Positions 52,234 through 60,627 of a stretch of DNA of 64,000 bases are shown here, one piece after another. The stretch covers positions 434,001 to 498,000 of the forward strand of contig NC_012028.1 of the NCBI RefSeq assembly GCF_000022205.1, in the 5' to 3' direction. Positions within the stretch are counted from its first letter, which is position 1, and each line of letters starts with the position of its first letter. The notes under the pieces are model-generated. The model worked only from the letters and a program-made list of their open reading frames with translations. It was not told the origin of the DNA and searched no databases. Both the position numbers and the translations under genes were made by a program. This stretch comes from Halorubrum lacusprofundi ATCC 49239. Lineage in GTDB: Archaea; Halobacteriota; Halobacteria; Halobacteriales; Haloferacaceae.

Positions 52234-54818
52234 CGCTCACCCTCCAACAACAGGTCGCGGTTGTCGACGTACCTGTAGTTCGGCTCGCCAGCGAGGCCCT
52301 CCACAGGGAAGCGCTCGTCGCCAGCCAGTCGACGGTCGAGTTCGGTAAGACGGTCCTGGATGAATGTCTCGAATGCATCGAGATCGCTCTCGAAATAGTT
52401 ACGCTCCCAGACACGGGTCATCTCCCGCATAGCCTGTTTGCTCCCCGTAGTCACGTACTTGTACTCACCAATAATGTCTTCCAACTGGTCAATCATCTGC
52501 TGGCCAAACGCCGATTCGATGAGTTCGTTGCTATCGGTTGTCTTCGGTGGCTTTTCCACCTCAAAGAGGTCATCGTACGCCTCATAATCTATTTTTGAAA
52601 GTATCTTTTGACATTTGTTCGCTCCATCCTCCAATAGATACTCAAAAAATTCTTCTCTGTTTACATACTCTTCTGGTGACGTGGGATAGTACGTCACAGT
52701 TGTCAGCGTATCCTCGATATCGACTTCACCCACAATAGCATCGTCTACTGTCTCAAGGAAGTGGAAGAATGTGAACTTCAGCCGCTCGTCCGGGAACTTT
52801 GAGCGCCAGTAGGTCAGGTATAACAGTGCCTGAAAGTTCGGCTCATCTGTCGGATCGTCGACCGAAGAGTGTTTCACCACATCACGTGCGCTTTTCTTCG
52901 AACCACTCTTGAAATCGGTCAGCTGGATTCGCGACTGAACCAAGTCGATCACACCGTTTATCCCGAGATCTTCGGCGTCGAACCGACGTTCAGTGACGGG
53001 CGAATCGACCGTTCGGTCGAAGTAATCAGCGATGATATTAGTGCCTCGTCCCGTTGAGGGTGTAAGAAAACTATCGTCAGTTGGCGGGTTTGCACCAAGA
53101 TGAAAGATGATCGTTTTGAGACCGATTCGGTACTCCGTCCGGCGAGTTTCCTCGTCTACCGAGCGCATGAGTGGCCGCGCCTCTTCAAGCATGAACTCAA
53201 CGGTTTCCTCGATCACAGTACTGTCGACAAACTCTGGATGGTTGACGTAGAATTCTGCGAAGTCGTGGAACAAATTACCCTCTGTGAAGTAATCTTTGTC
53301 CGGACTCTCAACCAACCGACTGAAATAGTAATCACGAGGTGAGTTGACATAAGTACTCAAGCTCGACTGGCTGATCGTCTCAACGGACTCTGTTGACACA
53401 CTCGCAGACGTCTTCTCGAAGGCGGTTGGTGTTTCGAGATCGCTCCGTTGTGAGTGGGTCGTCGAGGGGAGGTCACTAAATCGATCGTACTCTTGTTCGA
53501 GTAGCTCCTCAAAGTAGAGACATGGAGTCACTGGGGACCCACCCGTGGAGTTTTGGACAAGATAGTGCTGCTTGCTGCCACTCTGGAGGAGGAGCTGAAA
53601 TCCCTGAATATTGCGCGTATACTGTGCTTGCTGATCGACCCATGGTCGCCGTGGTGGCGAGTGAGTCCAGTCCTCATCAAGGCCGAGGAAGAAGACGACA
53701 TCTCGTCCGACAAACGCCGCCGACTTTGCGTCTGCAAGGAGTACACCCTCGTTCTCACGATTAACCGGTACCTCGTACGATTGAAGGTAGAAAGATAGCT
53801 GGTCGACTCCGTGTTCAGTGACGGGTTCGTTTGCGATGCTGAGTGTGTCGAGTTCGTCACGGAATGTCTCAAGTTCGCAATTCGCTCGTTTCTTGAAGGC
53901 AGTTAGCGCCTCACCGAACGTGTATGTCTCAGCCTTACGACAGAAGTCAGTCAACCAGACAAGTTCGGGGGCCTCTGTCTGATACAACCGTTTTTCCTCG
54001 TGTGCAATGTCGAGGTCGATATTGAGCGTCGCAAGCAACGGACGTATCTCCTCAATGAGAGTCTCAGTCCCACGAAATGCCGTCCGAAGTAGCTGCAGAA
54101 ACGCTCGGTGCTCCGCGAGGTCACTGAATCCTGGGCCTCCAAAGAACGGAATGCCAGCGGCTTCTAGCGCCGACTCAACAAGCGGTGAGTACTCGCTATT
54201 CTGATCCAATACAATGGCAACGTTCTCTGCATTCTTCACTGAGACCGAGTTTATGACGGCGTCGACGATAGCCGTGGTTGAGTCTAAAATACGGAACTCC
54301 GGCAGCTCGAAGGGATCGTCCGTGAACAGGTCGACCGTGTCGTACTCATCGGGGAGAAATGAGCGCTCCAACTGTGTGAGCATGTCAAAGCCGACGATGA
54401 CTACGTCCTGATTTGGGTCGATGTTACCGATAGTGAGTTCCATCGATGCTGTGTCAATGTCAGCAATGCGCTTGACAGCACGCTCGGTTGCGTCGTCGAC
54501 ATACGCATCGTATTCAAGGATGGCGTTATGGGAGCCTTGGTGTTCCCAACACTGAAGAATATTTCCGATGGCGTAGGCAATCTGCTTCCACGAAATATCA
54601 TCATGCTCAATTATATCAAGAAACGCGAGTCGATCTTCAGATTTCTCACGGCGGCCGGCAGCGAGCCGGCGCGGTGGGATTGCGAATGGGCCAAGATGCG
54701 GTTGGTCTAGCTGACGATTGAGTGCACTTGCCAGTGGCCCGTCGGGTGTAATAATGAGGTCATAGCTTTCGACCTCATTGTACAGCCTTTCGGGAGTTTT
54801 GGCTTTGGGGAAAGACAC
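52230..54818 (-). CDS. AddB-like protein with PD-(D/E)XK nuclease, second copy
   Basis: 862 aa from GTG 54818 (MSFPKAKTPERLYNEVESYD), the same length as the copy at 11495-14083 and similar throughout (PLASALNRQLDQPHLGPFAI; QYTRNIQGFQLLLQ; YVNSPRDYYFSRLVESPDKD). The nuclease core is in EDLGINGVIDLVQSRIQLTD followed by FKSGSKKSA. It lacks Walker A. It overlaps the AddA-like gene by 4 nt. Its own frame is intact although its partner is broken. Divergent from the Argonaute gene, with 249 bp between. Confidence 0.78.
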   Translation of the reverse strand: MSFPKAKTPERLYNEVESYDLIITPDGPLASALNRQLDQPHLGPFAIPPRRLAAGRREKSEDRLAFLDIIEHDDISWKQIAYAIGNILQCWEHQGSHNAILEYDAYVDDATERAVKRIADIDTASMELTIGNIDPNQDVVIVGFDMLTQLERSFLPDEYDTVDLFTDDPFELPEFRILDSTTAIVDAVINSVSVKNAENVAIVLDQNSEYSPLVESALEAAGIPFFGGPGFSDLAEHRAFLQLLRTAFRGTETLIEEIRPLLATLNIDLDIAHEEKRLYQTEAPELVWLTDFCRKAETYTFGEALTAFKKRANCELETFRDELDTLSIANEPVTEHGVDQLSFYLQSYEVPVNRENEGVLLADAKSAAFVGRDVVFFLGLDEDWTHSPPRRPWVDQQAQYTRNIQGFQLLLQSGSKQHYLVQNSTGGSPVTPCLYFEELLEQEYDRFSDLPSTTHSQRSDLETPTAFEKTSASVSTESVETISQSSLSTYVNSPRDYYFSRLVESPDKDYFTEGNLFHDFAEFYVNHPEFVDSTVIEETVEFMLEEARPLMRSVDEETRRTEYRIGLKTIIFHLGANPPTDDSFLTPSTGRGTNIIADYFDRTVDSPVTERRFDAEDLGINGVIDLVQSRIQLTDFKSGSKKSARDVVKHSSVDDPTDEPNFQALLYLTYWRSKFPDERLKFTFFHFLETVDDAIVGEVDIEDTLTTVTYYPTSPEEYVNREEFFEYLLEDGANKCQKILSKIDYEAYDDLFEVEKPPKTTDSNELIESAFGQQMIDQLEDIIGEYKYVTTGSKQAMREMTRVWERNYFESDLDAFETFIQDRLTELDRRLAGDERFPVEGLAGEPNYRYVDNRDLLLEGER

Positions 54819-55036
54819 AATTAAAATAAAGTAATAGTATCTGATAAGTGTTTATCCCTAGAAAAATCTTAATAAGAGGAATAGAGAAGTTTACAGACGG
54901 TCCACTTTCAGTTTGACATATAACTATTACAAAAATCTAATTGCACCTTTAATTCAGATAACTGCTCTGCTATTACCCACAATTACTTATAGGACTGCAG
55001 AATCTTAGTTTACCGCTAAGCAGGTTGTGTCGGTAG

Positions 55037-55046
55037 TTTTATAATT
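55037..55046 (+). promoter_or_regulatory. TATA-like box for the Argonaute gene
   Basis: TTTTATAATT lies centred about 27 nt before ATG 55068, the spacing of leaderless haloarchaeal genes. The whole 54819-55067 region is very AT-rich. Confidence 0.5.
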
Positions 55047-55067
55047 TGGTGAAATGAATATCGCTTA

Positions 55068-57263
55068 ATGAGTATCTTCGCAAATTCTTTCGAAATCGAG
55101 GTCCCGACACTACCTGCGGAAATATATAAAATTGATCCTCAACCTTCTGAGAGTGATCCTTGGCGGGCGCTTGATTCATATGAGGAGTCCATAGAGCGGA
55201 CTTGCCGAGGAAGTGCCCACAGAATCAAAAACAGTGGTGACTGGGCGATTTTATCGATAGCAGCCACAGATAGCCAAGATGAACTTCAAGGGCCGGATGG
55301 AACAAGGCTTGTTCGCACCAGCGAGACAACTGTAGGGGGCGAGAACGGAAGATATCAATCCGCAGTAAAGCAAGCACTGCGGAATTCGTTGGAATGGTTC
55401 GTGACGAACCATCTGGACTTCTGGGAGCGTGGGAACAGCCAAGCGTTCTATGAGTGGGACCCATCGAACACCGTCGGTATGTACGATGCATACCATGGGT
55501 ACAAAGCAACAATTGATTACAACGACGGCTATTACCTCACTGTCGATTCGACTGTTAAATTCATTTCCAGTAAATCTATCAACGAATATCTCTCGGAATT
55601 GGGGAGAGACGTCGTCAAGACGCGATTTTTTGACCGTTATTGCACCCTGATGTCAGACTCACGCCCTTCTGTGGAACTCGTCTCTCTGGCTGAAGACCTG
55701 ACTGTCTCCGATAAAACGATGAACTTTGGCGGGAAGGAAATGTCGGTTATTGATTACATAAAATCAGATGACAAGTACTCACAGGAAGCCTTTGATGCCA
55801 TAGACCCTGATGAGCCATTGGCAAGAGTTCGGTTCCCTTGGAGTGATGATCCCGTTGACACCGCCCCATCGTTGCTCCATCCACTTCCCAATGGAATAGA
55901 ACCGAAGATGACAGGATATGCGGCACGATCAGCAGACGAACGATGGCGCGATACTGAACGATTCGCTAAGCGAATTGATTACGTTCAGGTGTTCGATGAG
56001 CAATGCAATGTCTCAGACGAACCTCGGCGAGGGGGATCCGTCCACGATTATCCATCGCTCAAGTTTGGAGGAACAGAAGTACTGAATCTCGGCCAACAGA
56101 ACCCACTTAATACGGATCAGACAGTTAATAGACAAAACTGGCGATATCTTGTCCGGGATTTCTTGGAAGAATATGGACCTGCAGTTCGACAAAGAGGTGC
56201 TGCACAAATCGATGTTGTTCATCCTGACGGGCGGAGCGATATGGCTGCAGAACTATTTGCAAATTTGTCGAAATACCTTGAGAATTTCGTCGGGATCACA
56301 GTTCGCGATCAACCAGGAATTGTTTCTCACTCTGACTATCAGAAACTCCGAGAGTGGAGAGAACGTCACGCCGAAGACTCAGATGGAATCCTCGTCCTTC
56401 AGGAGGATGGCTCTGACCGTTATCTCGATATCGTCGCTGAACTTGAAGGGAACCCGACACAGGGAATCACTGTTGGCACCTACGAGTCTTCACTTCGGTC
56501 CTCTGGATTCGATGACTCAATGTATAACATCGCATGCGGACTTGCGACGAAGATGGGTGTTCGCCCCTTCCTGCTCGACCAACCACTGAACGCAGACTTA
56601 TTTTTGGGAATGAGTGTTACTGGGGACGAGGTGAATAACGCTACAGCAGTTCTAGTGTCCGGTGAAGACGGTGATCTTATCGGTCAGACACAGACTAATT
56701 TGGCGACAGGATCGAGCACAGTTACTGGAAAAGACGTTGCTGCTCGAATCGTCCGGCAACAGATTTCCGCTGCAATTGACCGGAATCAGCTCGGTTACGT
56801 GGGATCACTCACCATTCATCGTAACGGTCAGTTCGGAGATGGAGAGTTGGAAGGGATACGAGAGGGCATCGCGGAACTACAGTCCAGTGGTGATCTCAAC
56901 GAGGAACTCACATGGCAAGCAATAGAGATATCAGACGGTTCATCCCATCGCCTCTACACTGACGATTCTGGATCTATGGTACAGACTGGATCAGTTATGC
57001 CACTCGATGACAAGAGCGTAACTGTTGTAACGTTCGGTTCTCCGCATATTCATCAGGCTACCCCTGATCCGTTGTACTGTACAATTGCGGATGGAGAAGG
57101 AGAAACAGATATCAATTTAATTGGGACAGATATCCTGTCTCTCTCGTTTCTTAATTGGGGATCGCCGATGATGAAAATGAAGCAACCCTTGACGACTTAC
57201 CTCCCAGCAGAGATGCATGACATTTTATCAACTGGAACACAGCTTAATCACCCTCCGTTCTGA
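55068..57263 (+). CDS. prokaryotic Argonaute with a PIWI domain lacking the catalytic tetrad
   Basis: This 731-aa protein has a MID-like segment (YESSLRSSGFDDSMYNIACG, then LATKMGVRPF near residues 475-500) leading into PIWI: LNADLFLGMSVTGDEVNNAT (about 508), GSLTIHRNGQFGDGELEGIR (about 580) and ILSLSFLNWGSPMMKMKQPL (about 690) near the C-terminus. In active Argonautes the first strand has Asp (G-x-D-x) and the HRDG strand has Asp; here they read GMSV and HRNG, so cleavage activity is probably lost. Size and loss of residues fit the long-B pAgo group, which acts through associated effectors. It is more AT-rich than the neighbouring helicase genes. Its end overlaps the convergent peptidase gene by 20 nt. 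Confidence 0.85.
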   Translation: MSIFANSFEIEVPTLPAEIYKIDPQPSESDPWRALDSYEESIERTCRGSAHRIKNSGDWAILSIAATDSQDELQGPDGTRLVRTSETTVGGENGRYQSAVKQALRNSLEWFVTNHLDFWERGNSQAFYEWDPSNTVGMYDAYHGYKATIDYNDGYYLTVDSTVKFISSKSINEYLSELGRDVVKTRFFDRYCTLMSDSRPSVELVSLAEDLTVSDKTMNFGGKEMSVIDYIKSDDKYSQEAFDAIDPDEPLARVRFPWSDDPVDTAPSLLHPLPNGIEPKMTGYAARSADERWRDTERFAKRIDYVQVFDEQCNVSDEPRRGGSVHDYPSLKFGGTEVLNLGQQNPLNTDQTVNRQNWRYLVRDFLEEYGPAVRQRGAAQIDVVHPDGRSDMAAELFANLSKYLENFVGITVRDQPGIVSHSDYQKLREWRERHAEDSDGILVLQEDGSDRYLDIVAELEGNPTQGITVGTYESSLRSSGFDDSMYNIACGLATKMGVRPFLLDQPLNADLFLGMSVTGDEVNNATAVLVSGEDGDLIGQTQTNLATGSSTVTGKDVAARIVRQQISAAIDRNQLGYVGSLTIHRNGQFGDGELEGIREGIAELQSSGDLNEELTWQAIEISDGSSHRLYTDDSGSMVQTGSVMPLDDKSVTVVTFGSPHIHQATPDPLYCTIADGEGETDINLIGTDILSLSFLNWGSPMMKMKQPLTTYLPAEMHDILSTGTQLNHPPF

Positions 57264-58335
57264 GCCCCAGATGTAGCCTATTTGCCTCAACTCTTAGATG
57301 ACGGGTCTCCGACACCGAGGTCTTTCCGAACGTTTCCTCCATCAACCGTGTAAGGTCTACGTCGATCTGTCTCTCGGCTATTTCCTCGATCGCGTTCAGC
57401 AGGTTCTGTTCGATCCAACTATCATACTCCGAACTTTTGTCACGCTCAAGAATGGATAGATGAGCTTCATAGCTATTTACAGCTTCGCCAAGATTGTCTA
57501 GTACGTTCGAATTGAGACGATTCTCCAAAATCGCGGTGACGTATCTGTAGCGTAGCGCGTCCGGTGGATGCCCAATTTCGTCAGAGTACTGAGGGAGAAA
57601 GTACGGCTGCTTTGACTGAAGATTACTAACAACTGCAGACAGGTAGGCTGGACCAAAAATAAGGGCCCCGCAGGCATCACAGAGTAGTTCTGGAAACCAC
57701 TCCTGCCAAGTGGCCCGTACAAGTGGCCGCTGGCGCTCTCTGAACTCCGAAACAAACCCCTCAAGTTCTTTTCTAAACCCTCGTAGTGCTTCCGTCGATA
57801 AGTGATCAACGACGGCGTGACCCAGTTCGTGGGCCAGTAGTGGAGAGTCAGAAAAAACATCATTTTGACGAGGAAGATGAATTGCATAGTAATCTTGATG
57901 AATCACACCATAGGATGCAAACGCGTCCCAGACTACTGGTAGGTACGTCGCGTCGATTTTAAGCCGTTTGTCAACCTCGTCACAAACATTTGCTGCATAT
58001 TCAAGCAGAGTGGGATACCGATTCGACTGCTCGATAGATAGTGTATGATATAGTATTGCCTGTTGGAGATCTTCTACCCGTGAGCGCGTGTTTGTCAATC
58101 TGCTAAGGTGAGGGGCATAAACTCTCCGTAACTGCTCCGTTGAGGGGTTCTGTTTAGCGGTTTCCTGCAATAGATCCTCACGATCCTTCACTGTCTGCAG
58201 TTCGCTTCTTACACTTTCAACCAAGTTGACAAACGGATATTCATCAGTTAGGTTCTGTTCTGAAAGATATTTCTCAAGATGACTAACTTGTCCCTCAATT
58301 CTTTCACGACGATGATATGTGAGCTTAACCGACAA
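57244..58335 (-). CDS. HExxH zinc metallopeptidase-like protein convergent with the Argonaute gene
   Basis: 363 aa starting MSVKLTYHRRERIEGQVSHL. The N-terminal 130 residues are coiled and charged. Then SPLLAHELGHAVVDHLSTEA gives the HELGH zinc-binding motif (near residue 170), and ATWQEWFPELLCDACGALIF about 40 residues later supplies a likely third ligand (Glu in the E-L-L-C-D context) as in gluzincins. No signal peptide, so it acts inside the cell. It overlaps the upstream coiled-coil gene by 11 nt, so they are an operon. The substrate is unknown. Family placement beyond HExxH gluzincin is not secure. Confidence 0.65.
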   Translation of the reverse strand: MSVKLTYHRRERIEGQVSHLEKYLSEQNLTDEYPFVNLVESVRSELQTVKDREDLLQETAKQNPSTEQLRRVYAPHLSRLTNTRSRVEDLQQAILYHTLSIEQSNRYPTLLEYAANVCDEVDKRLKIDATYLPVVWDAFASYGVIHQDYYAIHLPRQNDVFSDSPLLAHELGHAVVDHLSTEALRGFRKELEGFVSEFRERQRPLVRATWQEWFPELLCDACGALIFGPAYLSAVVSNLQSKQPYFLPQYSDEIGHPPDALRYRYVTAILENRLNSNVLDNLGEAVNSYEAHLSILERDKSSEYDSWIEQNLLNAIEEIAERQIDVDLTRLMEETFGKTSVSETRHLRVEANRLHLGLRTEGD

Positions 58336-58768
58336 GCTTACTCCTTAGTCGCTCTGCCTCAGATTTAGATACTTTTCCGGCGAGTTCTTCGATGTCAGTG
58401 AGAGTTGTCTCCGCGCGTTGAATACCCTGTACTGCATCAAGATTCTCTTCAGCCTGCTCCAGTGATTCAATATCTTCCTCTAACCTTGTCACAGCTTCGT
58501 TCGAAACCTGTCGCCAGTTGTCGCAGAGTTGCTGTGATAATGCGTATGTGTAATCGTCTACTTCTTCCGGCGATGTCAGCCCTCGACGTAGCTTCGAAAG
58601 GAGTTTCTTACCCTCACTCAGTTGAGACCGGAGCGTGTCGTCTTGGTAGGACATTTCGAGTCCGTCGTCACGGTTTCTAAGCACGCCAATGGCTAAGAGC
58701 GCGGCGTCAGCCTGCTCATTGAAGCGGCGGTTTTCTTCGTGCCGCCGCCTCGTTCGCCAGATGCTCAT
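58325..58768 (-). CDS. coiled-coil protein upstream of the metallopeptidase
   Basis: 147 aa from ATG 58768, MSIWRTRRRHEENRRFNEQA. Nearly all helical and charged, with LSEGKKLLSKLRRGLTSPEE and VTRLEEDIESLEQAEENLDA. No enzyme motif or membrane segment. The 11-nt overlap with the peptidase gene suggests linked production, for example as partner, sensor or substrate. No family recognised. Confidence 0.55.
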   Translation of the reverse strand: MSIWRTRRRHEENRRFNEQADAALLAIGVLRNRDDGLEMSYQDDTLRSQLSEGKKLLSKLRRGLTSPEEVDDYTYALSQQLCDNWRQVSNEAVTRLEEDIESLEQAEENLDAVQGIQRAETTLTDIEELAGKVSKSEAERLRSKLVG

Positions 58769-59167
58769 CGTTAAGACGAAATTGTAGGCCGAAGTGCAAA
58801 TATCTTGCTGTAGCCACCGTCCATCTACTGAACGCCATTTTCAGCGGTTAAAACGGTGGATTGTAGTCAGTTAGCACTTTATTTAATCCAAAATAATATC
58901 AATTTAAGTGTAATTTTGAAATGTGATTCTGAGACAGTATTCCAATGAAGTGCAGTCCACACTACCTACGAGCGTGTTTACATCGGTATTGGATTGTTGC
59001 CAATTTAATATCTGTTTCAAAACACCTGAATCTAAATAGATGATGAAAAAATTCTGATTAAAAAGTATAAGATACCTGCATTCAATAGTGTATCTATGAT
59101 TAGTATTTTGGATGAGAAAAACTCGGTCAATAATCAACCGATATCAGAAAATATTCGCCAATAATAC
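58769..59167. other. AT-rich intergenic region
   Basis: About 400 bp of divergent promoter region between the coiled-coil gene and the MrfB-like gene. It is very AT-rich, with A/T runs and no convincing gene. A TATA-like AAAAAGTATAAG lies near 59058. The short minus-strand frame at 58904-59137 has no haloarchaeal coding character. Confidence 0.45.
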
Positions 59168-60625
59168 ATGTCTGTTGATCTTGGTGTACGTCTACTTACT
59201 CTCCGATGTGATGCGCTGGCTGAAGCGTCGACGACTACCATCACTGATCTGGTCGACTACTTCGAAGCAGATCTCATCTATATTATTGAAGAAAAACTGG
59301 ACATGCGAATCGTGAGCACAGTCGAGCGTACTGCTTCTTGTTCAGTAGTATACACTCGAAGTAGCGCGGTTCACACCGAGACTGTTGACGGGGTCACCGT
59401 GTCTATTGTCAGCTCGCTCGACTTCATAGGTGGGGCCTCCACCGCCAGCGGGCGAGAGATTCCAGAGGATGTCAACTACGTCATCTGTGATGAGATTCAG
59501 ACAAGCGCCGACTCGGTCACATTAGATGTCTCACTCGATGGTCTCGACCACCTCGCTCGCTTCCAGAATCGAACCGACCGAGAAGTAACGTTCCTCACCG
59601 GGGCCATGGAGGCCAGTTACGATTTCGTATGGAAGGCCGACGTCGACGACGAGAGCGTTCGCCTCCCCATCCGCGGACTTGCTCCAACCCGCCGGCAAGG
59701 GGCACCCGAACTCGCCTGCATTTCGCTTGATTCGGGTGGCCGCATCGCTGTGTCCACGACACCGGCGGATAAATTCGGTCTGCAATCTCTTTCGGGTGTG
59801 GGCAAGGGAACCGCCCCAAAGCTCGCTCGAAATGGGTACGAGACGCGTGACGACGTCGCAGCCGCGACGGAACAAGAGCTTCGTGAGGTGCAAGGTATCG
59901 GTGAGTCGAAAGCTCAGAGCATCCGCCAGAGCGCCCACGCATTATCCGAGGGATGCGTCATCCGTCTCACGGACGAAACTGTCCCGGCAGCAGAGTATAG
60001 TCCGCTGTTCATCGATATCGAGACCGACGGCCTTAATCCGAGTATCATCTGGCTCATCGGCGTCTATGACCCTGAAACAGACGAGTACGTCGACTTCATC
60101 GATACAGAACCGTCGCGAGAAAACCCAGGCAAAGCCACCCGAGAGTTTGTTGCGTGGCTAGCCAGCAAGTACGATCGCACGTCCCTCATCGCGTGGAACG
60201 GCCACAACTTCGACTTCAAACACCTCAGCCGATTCATCCGAGGACACGCACCGGAGTACGCAGACTACTGGTCGAACTCCGTATTCGAGTACGACCTGTT
60301 CGATTGGGCTGTGCGAAAAGACAACGCCATCCTCCCCGGTCGGACGAACCGGGTTGAAGATGTCGCTGAGGCTCTCGGGCATGGGCGCGACTCGGCTGCT
60401 GCCGCCGTGGATGGGAAATCACTGGCGAAGACCATCCAACGGCTTCTCGTGTCTCCAGAGCGCGCTCGAGACCTAGACTGGGAGGCCGCTCGGGCATACT
60501 GTGAGGCAGACGTCCGTGAGCTGGCTGCAGTCTACGAATCGATTGCTGAGGCGACGCCCGGCCACAAGCGTGCCAGCGTTCCTGCTGATGAAAACACCAC
60601 GCAGACCGGACTCATGGACTTCTAA
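59168..60625 (+). CDS. MrfB/YprB-like RNase H-fold exonuclease with helix-hairpin-helix domain
   Basis: 485 aa from ATG 59168 (MSVDLGVRLLTLRCDALAEA). A tandem helix-hairpin-helix region (LQSLSGVGKGTAPKLARNGY, then LREVQGIGESKAQSIRQSAH; about 200-255) precedes a DEDD-type exonuclease: SPLFIDIETDGLNPSIIWLI (D and E near 281), LIAWNGHNFDFKHLSRFIRG (D near 342) and ARAYCEADVRELAAVYESIA (D near 445). This is the YprB/MrfB arrangement, known in Bacillus for mitomycin-lesion repair with the MrfA helicase. The MrfA-like gene starts 2 nt after its stop, which supports the pairing. Confidence 0.82.
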   Translation: MSVDLGVRLLTLRCDALAEASTTTITDLVDYFEADLIYIIEEKLDMRIVSTVERTASCSVVYTRSSAVHTETVDGVTVSIVSSLDFIGGASTASGREIPEDVNYVICDEIQTSADSVTLDVSLDGLDHLARFQNRTDREVTFLTGAMEASYDFVWKADVDDESVRLPIRGLAPTRRQGAPELACISLDSGGRIAVSTTPADKFGLQSLSGVGKGTAPKLARNGYETRDDVAAATEQELREVQGIGESKAQSIRQSAHALSEGCVIRLTDETVPAAEYSPLFIDIETDGLNPSIIWLIGVYDPETDEYVDFIDTEPSRENPGKATREFVAWLASKYDRTSLIAWNGHNFDFKHLSRFIRGHAPEYADYWSNSVFEYDLFDWAVRKDNAILPGRTNRVEDVAEALGHGRDSAAAAVDGKSLAKTIQRLLVSPERARDLDWEAARAYCEADVRELAAVYESIAEATPGHKRASVPADENTTQTGLMDF

Positions 60626-60627
60626 CA

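Noticed and set aside
55068-57263. NgAgo-like active Argonaute
   Set aside because: The strands that carry catalytic Asp in active enzymes read GMSV and HRNG, and the protein is shorter.
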